Position numbers and translations under genes: made by a program. Positions 21,912 to 30,510 of a stretch of DNA of 61,867 nucleotides are shown piece by piece. The notes beneath the pieces were generated by a model that saw only the letters and a list, made by a program, of their open reading frames with translations, was not told where the DNA came from and ran no database searches. Within the stretch, counting starts at the first letter, position 1; every line of letters begins with the position of its first letter. The stretch is from Acidobacteriota bacterium (GTDB taxonomy: Bacteria; Acidobacteriota; Terriglobia; Bryobacterales; Bryobacteraceae): assembly GCA_018268835.1 (NCBI GenBank), contig JAFDVU010000013.1:1-61867 (forward strand), read 5' to 3'.

Positions 21912-22055
21912 GGGACCTCCTATCACCGTGTTTCAGACCCCTATATCGTGTTCAGATACTATACGGCAGAAGGTTTCTGAAGAAAAGGGGGAATTACAGA
22001 AAACGAGTCGGCCGCCACGATTTTCGCACCCCTGCCGCCGCTGACGCCGCAGAGA

Positions 22056-22061
22056 TATACT
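22056..22061 (+). promoter_or_regulatory. Putative -10 element (TATACT) of the DUF3311/symporter operon
   Basis: TATACT ends 9 nt before the GTG start at 22071, with no Shine-Dalgarno between, consistent with leaderless expression. Confidence 0.45.
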
Positions 22062-22070
22062 GGGGATCCC

Positions 22071-22295
22071 GTGCCGGTAAAACCCCCATCGCTCCTGGCC
22101 TTAGTCCTCGGCCTCATTCCCTTCCTGGCGATGTGCTTCTCGGTCGCGCTGTGGGATCGGGTGAATCCCACGGTCTTCGGCCTTCCTTTTAACCTCGCCT
22201 GGCTACTGGGCTGGATTGTCCTCAGCACGCTGTGCCTGTGGGCGGCTTATCGCGTGGAGTCCCGCCGCGACAGGGAAGACCGCGGAGCACGATGA
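22071..22295 (+). CDS. DUF3311 small membrane protein, symporter partner
   Basis: This 74-residue protein has two hydrophobic helices (about 7-30 and 40-60) and a charged tail (RVESRRDREDRG). It matches DUF3311, small membrane proteins encoded just before sodium:solute symporters. It uses a GTG start and its stop overlaps the symporter ATG by 4 bp. It probably forms a two-component transporter with the downstream SSS protein, as an accessory subunit; this is known of the gene pair, not shown here. Confidence 0.85.
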   Translation: MPVKPPSLLALVLGLIPFLAMCFSVALWDRVNPTVFGLPFNLAWLLGWIVLSTLCLWAAYRVESRRDREDRGAR

Positions 22296-23749
22296 GTCCC
22301 GGCGCCGTAGCACTCTCGACCATCCTCGCCATCGTCGGGTTCGGCGCCGCGATCGGCTTCCTGGCCGGCGCGCGCCGCAAGATGGATCTCGAACAGTGGA
22401 CCGTCGCCGGCCGCGGTTTCGGCCCCGTGCTCATGTACCTGCTGATGGCCGGCGAGGTCTACACCACGTTTGCCTTCCTGGGAGCCGGCGGCTGGGCCTA
22501 CTCGCGCGGCGGCCCGTCCCTCTACATCCTGGCCTACCTGACCCTGGCCTACGTCGTGTCCTTCTTCGTTCTGCCTCCACTGTGGGAAGCCGGCCGCAAG
22601 TACGGACTGCAAACGCAATCCGATTTCTTCAGCATGCGCTACGGCAACAAATACCTGGCCGCGTTCGTGTGTGTCGTGGGAGTCGCTTTCCTCATTCCCT
22701 ACCTGCAACTCCAACTGACGGGACTGGGGATCATCGTCTCGGTGGCGAGTTTCGACGCGATCGGACAGGCGCCGGCCATCGTGATCTCGGTCGTCGCGCT
22801 GACCGCGTTCGTGCTCACCGGAGGTGTGCGCGCCGTGGCGTGGGTGAGCGTCCTGAAGGACCTGCTGGGGGTCGTCGCCGCGGTTGCCGTCGGGATCGGG
22901 ATTCCGTACATCCACTATGGCGGCATCGGCCCGATGTTCTCCGCGCTGGCCAGGGCACATCCGGCCCACCTCACCATGCCGGGCGCCACCGCCAACCTGG
23001 GACACACCTGGTTCATCTCGACAGTGCTGCTGACCTCGCTCGGTTTCTACATGTGGCCGCACGCGTTCGCCGCCGCGTTCACCGCGAAGAACGCGGACAC
23101 GCTGCGCCGCAATGCCGTGGTGATGCCGCTCTATACCCTCACGCTGGCGTTCGTGTTTTTCGCCGGCTTCACCGCGGTGCTGGCCGTCCCCGGCCTTGCC
23201 AACGGCGACCTGTCGATGCTGACCGTGGTCCGCCGCAGTTTCCCCGCGTGGTTCCTCGGGGTGATCGGCGGAGCCGGCGCGCTCACCGCGATGGTGCCGG
23301 CGTCCATATTCCTGCTCTCGGCCGCGACCCTGTTCGCCAAGAACCTGGTGCGTCCCCTGTTCGCGCCCGCGATGACCGATTCCGAAGTGGCCCGCCTGGC
23401 GCGTATCACGGTGGTCGCGCTCAGTCTGGTGAGCCTCTACTTTGCCGTCTACAGTTCGACGACGCTGGTATCGCTCCTGCTGCTGGGTTACGCGGGGATC
23501 ACGCAATTTTTCCCCGGCGTCATCCTCGGCCTGTACTGGAAACGGACCTCCATGCCGGCGGTCTTCTGCGGGATGATCGCCGGAGTGGGGACGGTGGCAT
23601 ACCTGATGCTTACCCACCGCGACTCGTTCCACGGTTGGAGTGCGGGCTTCCTAGCGCTCTGCCTGAACTTCCTGGTGACGGTGGGGGGCAGCCTGCTCCT
23701 GCCGGCCGGTGAATCAGTCGCTGAGCCTTTCAATCATGACGCGGTCTGA
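22292..23749 (+). CDS. Sodium:solute symporter (SSS family)
   Basis: The 485-residue polytopic inner-membrane protein has about 13 hydrophobic segments and SSS-like sequence: an N-terminal AARRKMDLEQWTVAGRGFG segment, LMAGEVYTTFAFLGAGGWAY, QSDFFSMRYGNKYLA and a central YMWPHAFAAAFTAKNADTL block that resembles monocarboxylate/acetate-type (MctP-like) members. The start at 22292 gives the ATGA overlap with the DUF3311 gene; a longer frame from 22232 would read through that gene and is rejected. The transported solute may be an organic acid, by family analogy. Its 3' end overlaps a decayed antisense gene. Confidence 0.92.
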   Translation: MSPGAVALSTILAIVGFGAAIGFLAGARRKMDLEQWTVAGRGFGPVLMYLLMAGEVYTTFAFLGAGGWAYSRGGPSLYILAYLTLAYVVSFFVLPPLWEAGRKYGLQTQSDFFSMRYGNKYLAAFVCVVGVAFLIPYLQLQLTGLGIIVSVASFDAIGQAPAIVISVVALTAFVLTGGVRAVAWVSVLKDLLGVVAAVAVGIGIPYIHYGGIGPMFSALARAHPAHLTMPGATANLGHTWFISTVLLTSLGFYMWPHAFAAAFTAKNADTLRRNAVVMPLYTLTLAFVFFAGFTAVLAVPGLANGDLSMLTVVRRSFPAWFLGVIGGAGALTAMVPASIFLLSAATLFAKNLVRPLFAPAMTDSEVARLARITVVALSLVSLYFAVYSSTTLVSLLLLGYAGITQFFPGVILGLYWKRTSMPAVFCGMIAGVGTVAYLMLTHRDSFHGWSAGFLALCLNFLVTVGGSLLLPAGESVAEPFNHDAV

Positions 23750-24307
23750 GGCCTGAACGCAGACCATGTCGAGCCGTCCCTCACCAGTGGCGGTAAAGCG
23801 GTGCGGTGTTGCCGGCCCCGCGACGCGATACTCGCCCGCGTCGTTCGTCTCCGCGAGCCCGTTGACCCGATCCCACCTCTTGCCGCCGTAGCGCCAGAAC
23901 TGCCGGTAGACAACGACCCACGCACTGTCCACCGCATCGCCGCCTTCATCCAGTACTCGCCCGCGGATCGCACACTCGGGCGGCAGCCGGATCTCCGCGC
24001 TCGTCACCCGCTCATCGCGGCCCAGCGCGATCAGCCGGCGTGCCGCGTGATCCAGGAATCCGCGGCGGCTCCCGGCGACCTTCTACGTCCCCGCCGGCAG
24101 TCCCGTGAATTCGAACCGACCCGAGACGTCCGTCTCCGCCACCAGCCAAATGGAACTCGCCGACGCCGACAAGCGGACCGTGGCCCGCGCGACCGGTGCG
24201 CCGGACAGCGCATGAACCACGTGCCCTTCGATCGAGCCTCCACCCGGCGCAGGCTGCGCCGTGGCCATCCCCGCGCCGATGATCACAATCGCCACCACGC
24301 ACCGCAT
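23714..24307 (-). pseudogene. Carboxypeptidase-regulatory-domain secreted protein, broken by an in-frame amber stop
   Basis: A minus-strand gene begins with a signal peptide (MRCVVAIVIIGAGMATA) and one carboxypeptidase-regulatory domain (SIEGHVVHALSGAPVARAT, GRFEFTGLPAGT). A TAG then stands where family members usually have tyrosine (GTY), at about 24083-24085. After the stop the same frame continues with recognisable family sequence: KVAGSRRGFLDHAARR, then a second domain (IRLPPECAIRGRVLDEGGD, ETNDAGEYRVAG). It ends at 23714, inside the 3' end of the symporter gene. Read through, it would make 197 residues, shorter than many relatives, so the C terminus may also be lost. A nonsense mutation is the simplest reading. 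Confidence 0.75.
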
Positions 24308-24329
24308 CGCTCTTCATTGCAGGCGCTGT

Positions 24330-24335
24330 TACTCT
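24330..24335 (+). promoter_or_regulatory. Putative -10 element (TACTCT) before the small secreted protein
   Basis: TACTCT lies 6 nt upstream of the GTG at 24342, which supports that GTG as a leaderless start. Confidence 0.35.
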
Positions 24336-24341
24336 GAACTT

Positions 24342-24662
24342 GTGCTCCCCCTCATCGCCCTCGCCGCCATCACCGCCGTCCTCGATCCCAACCCCGTCAT
24401 CACCGGGAACTGCAACCCCACCCGCGTTCACTTCACCGGGCGCATCGCCTCCGGCGCGGCCGCCAAAATCACCTACACCTGGATCCGCCTCAACCACCCT
24501 GCCGGCCCCGCCCAGACCCTGGAACTTGCCAAGCCCGGCTCGGCGCCCGTCAGCTACGACCTCTTCATCCGCAAGTCCGAGGACGGCGCTGTGACGCTAC
24601 GGATCCTGCTGCCGGGCGAGATCGATTCCGCCAAAGTGCGCTACCGCGTTACGTGCAAATGA
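24342..24662 (+). CDS. Small secreted beta-rich protein of unknown function (106 aa)
   Basis: I do not recognise the family. With the GTG at 24342 as start, the protein opens with a short signal-like sequence (LPLIALAAITAVLD) and continues as an immunoglobulin-like beta sandwich: alternating strands in VHFTGRIASG, AKITYTWIRL and VTLRILLPG. Two cysteines (GNC near the N terminus and the penultimate RVTCK) could form a disulphide, which supports export. It precedes the alpha/beta hydrolase by 29 bp on the same strand. An ATG at 24261 would add basic residues lacking a signal and overlap the divergent pseudogene start. Confidence 0.6.
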   Translation: MLPLIALAAITAVLDPNPVITGNCNPTRVHFTGRIASGAAAKITYTWIRLNHPAGPAQTLELAKPGSAPVSYDLFIRKSEDGAVTLRILLPGEIDSAKVRYRVTCK

Positions 24663-24674
24663 AAGCGGCGGCGC

Positions 24675-24680
24675 TATACT
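24675..24680 (+). promoter_or_regulatory. Putative -10 element (TATACT) before the alpha/beta hydrolase
   Basis: TATACT ends 11 nt before the ATG at 24692; it overlaps the 24662 gene end region and could drive the five-gene hydrolase-HAD-kinase unit. Confidence 0.4.
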
Positions 24681-24691
24681 TTTTATTCGGA

Positions 24692-25681
24692 ATGAAACTG
24701 CCGTTCGCCCTTTTCCTCCTCGCCGTGTCCGCGTGGGGTGCCGCTTGCACGGACACAGAGAAGTGCACCGAGTGGGTCGCGCTGCCGGAGTCGCCGTGGC
24801 GCTCGCGGATCTTCACCAGCTACCCGCTCGATACGCCGAATCCGTCCATCACTCGCGCCTTTGTCCTGGTACACGGGACAAATCGCGACGCCGACAACTA
24901 CTTCCGCACCGCGCTTGCCGCGGCATTTCTCGCCGGCGCGCTCGACGACACCATCGTCATCGCTCCGCACATCACCAGCGCCACCAACGGCTGCCAGGAC
25001 AAACTCGCGCTCCACGAAGTGAGTTACAGTTGCGGCGGGGATAGCTGGCGCAGCGGCGGCACCTCCACCAGCAACGACCGGATCACCAGCTTCGATTTCG
25101 TCGACCAGATCCTGCGCAAACTCGCCAACCGCCGCACGTTCCCCAACCTGAAGGCCATCGTCGTCGCCGGACACTCCGCCGGCGGCCAGTTCGTGGACCG
25201 CTACGCCATGGCCAACCAGGTGCACGATAAGCTCGGCGTCCCCATCACCTACCTGGTGGCGAACCCCTCCAGCTACGCCTATCTGGACTCCACCCGCCCG
25301 CGCGGCGAAAGCGGCCAGTTCCGCGATTACCAGGATGCGCGCAACTGCACCACATACAACCGCTGGCCCTACGGTCTGGACGGCCGCGCCGGCGGCTACA
25401 CCGCGAAGCAGAGCGACGAGCAACTGCGCCGCCAACTCGCCGAACGCCCCGTGACCTACCTGCTCAGCGAACTCGACACGCTCCCGCTGGCCGGCTTCGA
25501 CGGCTCCTGTCCGGCGATGGCGCAAGGCCCCAACCGCCTGGCGCGCGGCCAGGCATTCTCCCGCTACATCAACGAAAAATTCGGAGCCCACCACAAGGCC
25601 GTGATCGTGCCGCTGTGCGGGCACAACGCCCGCTGCGTGTTCACCAGCGATCCCGCCCTGGAAGTCGCGTTCCCCAACTGA
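24692..25681 (+). CDS. Secreted alpha/beta hydrolase
   Basis: The 329-residue protein has a signal peptide (MKLPFALFLLAVSAWGAAC) and an alpha/beta-hydrolase fold: oxyanion-type AFVLVHGTNRDADNYF, nucleophile elbow VVAGHSAGGQF (Ser in GHSAGG), and a likely catalytic His in VPLCGHNARC near the C terminus. Several cysteines (CTDTEKC, SYSCGGD, CGHNARC) suggest disulphides outside the cytoplasm. The start at 24692 coincides with the signal peptide; an earlier in-frame ATG at 24653 overlaps the previous gene. It ends 3 bp before the HAD gene, so it heads a probable operon, although its extracytoplasmic location contrasts with the cytoplasmic enzymes that follow. Confidence 0.85.
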   Translation: MKLPFALFLLAVSAWGAACTDTEKCTEWVALPESPWRSRIFTSYPLDTPNPSITRAFVLVHGTNRDADNYFRTALAAAFLAGALDDTIVIAPHITSATNGCQDKLALHEVSYSCGGDSWRSGGTSTSNDRITSFDFVDQILRKLANRRTFPNLKAIVVAGHSAGGQFVDRYAMANQVHDKLGVPITYLVANPSSYAYLDSTRPRGESGQFRDYQDARNCTTYNRWPYGLDGRAGGYTAKQSDEQLRRQLAERPVTYLLSELDTLPLAGFDGSCPAMAQGPNRLARGQAFSRYINEKFGAHHKAVIVPLCGHNARCVFTSDPALEVAFPN

Positions 25682-25684
25682 CTC

Positions 25685-26503
25685 ATGCTTGAAACCATTC
25701 ATCCCGGGGCCGCCGCGCCAGACGCGCGCGCCGCCCTTTTCGATTTCGACGGCACACTTTCGCTCATCCGGACCGGATGGATGGACGTCATGGTGCCCAT
25801 GATGGTGGAGATCCTCGCCGATCTCAACACCGGTGAAAGCGAGGCGCAACTCCGCGCCGTGGTCGAGGACTACGTATGGCGGCTCACCGGCAAGGAGACG
25901 CTCTACCAGATGATCGAGCTGGCGGATCAGGTGAAGCGCCGCGGCGGCACGCCGCTGGAGCCGCTGCGCTACAAGCGCATGTACCTCGATCGCCTCGACG
26001 CCGTCATCGCCGGACGTATCGCCGAGCTCAAGAGCGGCCACTGCCCGCCCGACAAGTACCTCGTCCCCGGTTCCCGCGCGCTGCTCGAAGACCTGCGCCA
26101 CCGCGGCTTGCGCCTGTACCTGGCGAGCGGCACCGACGAGGTCTACATGAAGGCCGAGGCCGACCTGCTGGATGTGACCCGCTACTTTGACGGCGGCGTT
26201 TTCGGCGCGCTCGACGACCTCGACGCCTTCTCCAAGCGCATGCTCGTGCAACGCATCATCCGGCTGCCCGGCATCAGCGGACCACAGCTCATCGCCTTCG
26301 GTGACGGCTACGTCGAAATCGAAGAAGTAAAGCTCGCCGGCGGCGTCACCATCGGGGTGGCCACCGATGAGCCCGAGTGCCGCACGCCCGACGAATGGAA
26401 GCGCCGCCGCCTGATCGGGGTGGGCGCCGATTACATCGTCCCCAATTTCCTTTGCCGGCAGGCCCTGCTGCCGATGCTCTTTGCCAACCATGAGCCGCTA
26501 TAA
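25685..26503 (+). CDS. HAD-superfamily hydrolase
   Basis: The 272-residue cytoplasmic protein carries HAD motif I (LFDFDGTLS, Asp20 and Asp22), motif II near RLYLASGT and motif III/IV (IAFGDGYVEIEE). A helical cap of about 100 residues follows motif I, as in phosphatases or beta-phosphoglucomutase-like enzymes. The gene overlaps the next one by 14 bp and belongs to the HAD/deoxyhypusine-synthase-like/PfkB unit. It may dephosphorylate a sugar phosphate made by the kinase; that is inference from context. Confidence 0.88.
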   Translation: MLETIHPGAAAPDARAALFDFDGTLSLIRTGWMDVMVPMMVEILADLNTGESEAQLRAVVEDYVWRLTGKETLYQMIELADQVKRRGGTPLEPLRYKRMYLDRLDAVIAGRIAELKSGHCPPDKYLVPGSRALLEDLRHRGLRLYLASGTDEVYMKAEADLLDVTRYFDGGVFGALDDLDAFSKRMLVQRIIRLPGISGPQLIAFGDGYVEIEEVKLAGGVTIGVATDEPECRTPDEWKRRRLIGVGADYIVPNFLCRQALLPMLFANHEPL

Positions 26504-27446
26504 ATCCTTCGACCGCTCGCGCCTGCTGGTCCAGCCCCTGGCGGAGCGTACTCACGATCTCCAACTCAACCGCTGGCTTTCCCTCGACGACGCCACGCCG
26601 CCCTTCGAGCACCCCGACCTGCCCGCGCTCGCCGCACGCCTCGCCGCGGCGCGCGAACGCGGTTCCGCCCGCATCCTCATGATGGGCGCGCACGTGCTCC
26701 GCGGCGGAGTCAACCGCCACATCATCGACCTGATGGAGCGCGGCGCCATCGATCACATCGCCATGAACGGCGCCGGCGCGATTCACGATTTCGAAATCGC
26801 GCGCATCGGCGCCACCACCGAGAGCGTCTCCCGCTACATCCGCACCGGCGAATTCGGGCTCTGGCGGGAAACCGGCGAGTTGAACGATTGGATCCGCGAA
26901 GCGGCCGCCAACGATCTGGGATTCGGCGAAAACGTCGGCCGGCGCATCGCCGAATCCGGCTGGCCTTACCGCGAACTCTCCGTCTTTGCCGCGGGGTGGC
27001 GTCTCGGCGTCCCCGTCACGGTGCATGCGGGCATCGGCTACGACATCATCCACGAGCACCCAAACTGCGACGGCGCCGCGGTGGGCGCGGCGAGCTACCG
27101 CGACTTTCTCATCTTCGCCAACACCGTGGAGCGCCTTGAAGGCGGCGTGCTGCTCAACTTCGGCAGCGCCATCATGGGCCCCGAAGTCTACCTGAAGGCC
27201 CTCGCCATGTCGCGCAACGTGGCCCGGCAGGAAGGGCGCGTAATTCGCAACTTCACCACCGCCGTTTTCGACCTGGTGCCCATCCGCGGCGACTTCCGCA
27301 AGGAACTCCCCAAGACCGATCCCGGCTACTATTTCCGCCCGCAGAAGACGATCCTGGTGCGCACCGTGGCCGATGGCGGCGAGAGTTTCTATTTCGCCGG
27401 GGAACACCGCGCCACCATGCCCGCTCTGTGGAGGCTGCTGCGATGA
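26490..27446 (+). CDS. Deoxyhypusine-synthase-like protein
   Basis: The 318-residue protein resembles deoxyhypusine synthase family members in two regions. The first is a glycine-rich, NAD-binding-like segment near residues 60-95 (MMGAHVLRGGVNRHIID, then IAMNGAGAIHDFE). The second is the block GVPVTVHAGIGYDIIHEH followed by LLNFGSAIMGPEVYLKAL, which parallels the substrate and NAD contacts of deoxyhypusine synthase. Bacteria lack eIF5A, so true deoxyhypusine synthesis is unlikely; bacterial relatives act on polyamines or unknown substrates. The ATG at 26490 is preferred to the TTG at 26481. It is sandwiched between HAD and PfkB genes with overlaps on both sides, implying one pathway. Confidence 0.6.
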   Translation: MSRYKSFDRSRLLVQPLAERTHDLQLNRWLSLDDATPPFEHPDLPALAARLAAARERGSARILMMGAHVLRGGVNRHIIDLMERGAIDHIAMNGAGAIHDFEIARIGATTESVSRYIRTGEFGLWRETGELNDWIREAAANDLGFGENVGRRIAESGWPYRELSVFAAGWRLGVPVTVHAGIGYDIIHEHPNCDGAAVGAASYRDFLIFANTVERLEGGVLLNFGSAIMGPEVYLKALAMSRNVARQEGRVIRNFTTAVFDLVPIRGDFRKELPKTDPGYYFRPQKTILVRTVADGGESFYFAGEHRATMPALWRLLR

Positions 27447-28405
27447 CCACCGGCGAGATCCTCGCGGCATTCCGCGGGTTGCGGGTGCTCGTGGTGGGCG
27501 ACGTCTGCCTCGATCGCTGGTGCCGGTACGATCCCGCGCTGGCCGACCCCTCGCGCGAAACCGGCATCCCGCGCATCGGCGTGATCTCCACCGAGGTCAC
27601 GCCCGGCGCCGCCGGCACGGTGGCCAACAACCTGGCAGCGCTCGGCGCCGGACGCGTCGCCATCCTCGGAATGGTGGGGGACGACGGCTTCGGCTACGAA
27701 CTGCGCGGCGCACTGGACGCGCGCGGTATCGAGTCCGGACTGCTGGTGAACGCGCCCGGCATCCCGACTTTCACCTACACCAAGCTCATCAACCAGGCGA
27801 CCGAGATCGAAGACCTGCCGCGCGTGGATTTCGTGTACACCCGCGAACTGCCGCAGGAAATCGACCGCGAGATGGTCGAGCGCTTCCGGCAGGTGGCCGG
27901 CGAGTTCGACGTGATCCTGGTCTCCGACCAGGCGGAGACGGAATTGGGCGGCGTCGTCACCCCGCGCATGCGCGAGGCCCTCGCGGACGTCCGCGCGCTG
28001 GTCTGGGTCGATTCGCGAATGCGCCCGGAACATTTCCGCAACGCCGTGGTCAAACCCAATCAGCACGAAGCGGAAGCGGCATCGCGACGCCTGTTTGGTC
28101 GAGTGGATTATGCCGCCTTCCGCGAGCACATCGCGGCCCCGGCACTGATCGTCACGTTCGGAGGAGACGGCGCGCTGGTGGTGACCGCGGGAGGAGAACA
28201 CCGCGTGCGGACGCGGCCGGTGGAGCACCCGGTGGATATTTGCGGCGCGGGCGACAGCTTCAGCGCCGGCGCCGCCATGACCCTGAAAGTGAGCGGCGAC
28301 CCGGTGTTAGCTGCCGAATTCGGCAACCGGGTCGCCAACATTACCATCATGAAAAAGGGCACCGGCACGGCGTCGCCGGAGGAAGTCCTCGCGGCCGACG
28401 CGTAG
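27443..28405 (+). CDS. PfkB-family carbohydrate kinase (HldA/RfaE-like)
   Basis: The 320-residue kinase has the ribokinase signatures: N-terminal VLVVGDVCLDRWCRYDP with PGAAGTVANNLAALGAG (PfkB motif 1 region), and DICGAGDSFSAGAAM (motif 2, catalytic Asp in GAGD). The N-terminal pattern is closest in style to the heptose-7-phosphate kinase domain of HldE/RfaE. The ATGA overlap (27443) with the preceding gene indicates translational coupling. The natural sugar substrate is unknown; the company of a phosphatase and a deoxyhypusine-synthase-like protein is compatible with making an unusual sugar phosphate or nucleotide-sugar precursor. Confidence 0.88.
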   Translation: MTTGEILAAFRGLRVLVVGDVCLDRWCRYDPALADPSRETGIPRIGVISTEVTPGAAGTVANNLAALGAGRVAILGMVGDDGFGYELRGALDARGIESGLLVNAPGIPTFTYTKLINQATEIEDLPRVDFVYTRELPQEIDREMVERFRQVAGEFDVILVSDQAETELGGVVTPRMREALADVRALVWVDSRMRPEHFRNAVVKPNQHEAEAASRRLFGRVDYAAFREHIAAPALIVTFGGDGALVVTAGGEHRVRTRPVEHPVDICGAGDSFSAGAAMTLKVSGDPVLAAEFGNRVANITIMKKGTGTASPEEVLAADA

Positions 28406-28417
28406 CCGGTCCGCCGT

Positions 28418-28768
28418 CTACTGCGCCGGCGGAGCCGATTCCGGAGCTTCCTTGCCGCGGTGGCAGGTGTAGCAGGTGACTTTCACCTTCGCGTCCGCGC
28501 CCAGTGTCGCGTTGGCGTCGTTCATGATCTTGATCATCTTGCGCGCGACGATCTTGTGCGGATTGTCGTCGCTCGCCATGTCGCCCTGCACGTGGCAGAA
28601 CATGCAGTTCACGCCCAGCGCGGTGCGGAAGGCTCCCATCATCGGGCGCACCTGGTCGGGCGTCAGTAGTTGGAGGTTCTTCGGCGGTCCACCGGGGCCC
28701 CGCTTGGGTTGATCCTGCGCCATGACCAGCGTGGCGGCAAGGAAGAGAATTGTGGCTAGCAATCGCAT
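28418..28768 (-). CDS. Dihaem c-type cytochrome, reaction-centre cytochrome-like
   Basis: The 116-residue protein has a signal peptide (MRLLATILFLAATLVMAQ) and two haem-binding motifs, CMFCH (Cys55, Cys58, His59) and CYTCH (Cys99, Cys102, His103). The spacing and surrounding sequence (ALGVNCMFCHV, DDNPHKIVARKMIKIMN, VTCYTCHRG) match the photosynthetic-reaction-centre cytochrome c family, which is widespread in non-phototrophic Acidobacteria. A periplasmic electron-transfer role is likely, with a conserved Met (MIKIMN) as potential haem ligand. It is transcribed towards PfkB and has no redox enzyme next to it. Confidence 0.88.
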   Translation of the reverse strand: MRLLATILFLAATLVMAQDQPKRGPGGPPKNLQLLTPDQVRPMMGAFRTALGVNCMFCHVQGDMASDDNPHKIVARKMIKIMNDANATLGADAKVKVTCYTCHRGKEAPESAPPAQ

Positions 28769-28824
28769 CGTTCGGTTCCCTCAATGAGTTAGTTAATCTG
28801 CAACGTTTGCTTCGTCGTTTCCCG

Positions 28825-30459
28825 CTACTCGCCCCGCCCGCCTCCGGCACTCCGTCCGGCCCCCGGTTTGGGCATAGGTTTCCTCGGCAGCATCTCAGGC
28901 CGATTTGCTGTATTGTACACGAACCACGCCATCACGGCCGAAGCCTGCTCGAGGTCGCCGGGGACGAGGTGGTCATACACGTCCATATTGGAATGGTGCG
29001 TGCGAGTCCCGTATTCCAGGGGATCCTGGATGAACTGGAACGCCGGCAACCCAACGGCGTCGAACGCCATGTGATCCGTGCTGCCGGTGTTGCGGATGGT
29101 GAGGGTGGTCACGCCGGAGTCCTTTAGCGGGGCGATCCAGCTTTCAAAGATCGGCCGCACCTCGTCGTTGTCCTGAATGTAGACGCCGCGGATCCTGCCG
29201 CCGCCGTTGTCGAGGTTGAAGTACCCGGACAGCATGGCGTGCTCCGGCTTCGGCTGCATATCTGCCGGGTCGGCAAAATGCGCTTTCACGTACGCGCGCG
29301 ATCCGAGCAGCCCCTGTTCTTCCGCGGTCCACAGCCCCAGCCGCACGGTCCGCTTCATCTTCAGGTCCAGCGTTTTCAGGATACGCATCGCCTCCAGCGC
29401 CACCGCGCTGCCCGCGCCGTTATCGGTGGCGCCGGTGCCTCCGGTCCACGAGTCGAAGTGGCCTCCAAGCATGACGAAGCCAGCGTGCGGATCCGTCCCC
29501 GGGATCTCCGCGGTCAAATTGAACGAGTCGCCGGGATCGGTGAACTTCGCTCCCAGGTCGAACTCCAGGGTCACCGGGATGTTCTTTGCGAGCAGTCGCG
29601 CGATTCGGTTGTAGTGCTCGTTGGTGACCACCACCGAAGGCGGGGGCAGTTCCTCGCCTGGATTTTGCGAGCCCGCCGCCTGCCCCATGATCGTCCCGCC
29701 GTCCGGACCGTTGCCCGGGGTCAGCACCACCAGCGCGCCCTCTTCCCGCAGGAACTTGTTCAACTGCGTACGGAAGCCGCGCCCGGCGAAGCCGCCGCGC
29801 CCCGCCGCGCCCGGACCACCGCGTCCGCCTGCCGCCGCTCCCGGAGTCGAACGGAAAAAGCCCAGTGGCAGGGACGCCGGATTACCGCTTGCCGGGTCCG
29901 GACCTTCGGCCGCGGCGGCCAGTTCTTCGTCTGTGAGCCGGTGCGAGAGCGCCATCTCCGAGAGCGTCGAAGGGTGGGTGGGCGCGGTCAGCACGATCTT
30001 GCCTTTCAGCTTGCCCTTCCACTTCTCCATCTCCTCGGCGTTGGTGATCACCGCCATCACCGCCTGCCCGCTCACCGCGCCGTTCGTGCCCGGCGACCAC
30101 GGCTGCTGAAACCCGATGATCGGCTGGAACTCCGGTTCCTTCATCATGGCCGAGAACCGCGTCGCCGCCCATCCGCGCCCGAACGGACCCCACGGCTCCA
30201 TCTTCACTCCGGAGATGCCCCATTCCTCCAGTTTCTTCACCGTCCAGTTTGCCGCGTCCTTAATGTTCGGCGATCCGGTGAGCCGCGGACCGTACACGTC
30301 CGTGAGATAGAACACGGTGTCCATGACGCGCGAGTTTCGCCCGAATGCCTCCGCCTTGATCCGGTGCAGCACCCCCAGATCGACCCGTTCCGGTTCCACA
30401 GCCTGAAGCCACAGCACAGCGCCCAGGCCCAAAGCGCCGGCGACTAACCATTTCCGCAT
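28825..30459 (-). CDS. Exported M28-family metallopeptidase
   Basis: The 544-residue protein begins with a signal peptide (MRKWLVAGALGLGAVLWLQ) and carries M28 zinc-aminopeptidase hallmarks: GGHFDSW (zinc His), TGATDNGAGSAVALEAMR (bridging Asp), WTAEEQGLLGSRAY (catalytic Glu-Glu), NLDNGGGRIRG and a final zinc His in STDHMAFD. A PA-domain-like insert precedes the catalytic domain. A Gly/Arg-rich low-complexity insert (about nucleotides 29771-29860) and a Gly/Arg-rich tail are odd. The start at 30459 has TATCTT 7 nt upstream and no Shine-Dalgarno. Likely acts on peptides outside the cytoplasm. Confidence 0.92.
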   Translation of the reverse strand: MRKWLVAGALGLGAVLWLQAVEPERVDLGVLHRIKAEAFGRNSRVMDTVFYLTDVYGPRLTGSPNIKDAANWTVKKLEEWGISGVKMEPWGPFGRGWAATRFSAMMKEPEFQPIIGFQQPWSPGTNGAVSGQAVMAVITNAEEMEKWKGKLKGKIVLTAPTHPSTLSEMALSHRLTDEELAAAAEGPDPASGNPASLPLGFFRSTPGAAAGGRGGPGAAGRGGFAGRGFRTQLNKFLREEGALVVLTPGNGPDGGTIMGQAAGSQNPGEELPPPSVVVTNEHYNRIARLLAKNIPVTLEFDLGAKFTDPGDSFNLTAEIPGTDPHAGFVMLGGHFDSWTGGTGATDNGAGSAVALEAMRILKTLDLKMKRTVRLGLWTAEEQGLLGSRAYVKAHFADPADMQPKPEHAMLSGYFNLDNGGGRIRGVYIQDNDEVRPIFESWIAPLKDSGVTTLTIRNTGSTDHMAFDAVGLPAFQFIQDPLEYGTRTHHSNMDVYDHLVPGDLEQASAVMAWFVYNTANRPEMLPRKPMPKPGAGRSAGGGRGE

Positions 30460-30466
30460 GTGCGCG

Positions 30467-30472
30467 AAGATA
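30467..30472 (-). promoter_or_regulatory. Putative -10 element (TATCTT) of the M28 peptidase gene
   Basis: On the minus strand the hexamer ends 7 nt before the ATG at 30459. The divergent gene has TACACT at 30493-30498, 12 nt before its ATG at 30511. Confidence 0.4.
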
Positions 30473-30510
30473 GCACACTCAAACCCGGATGGTACACTTG
30501 AGTTTCCTTC

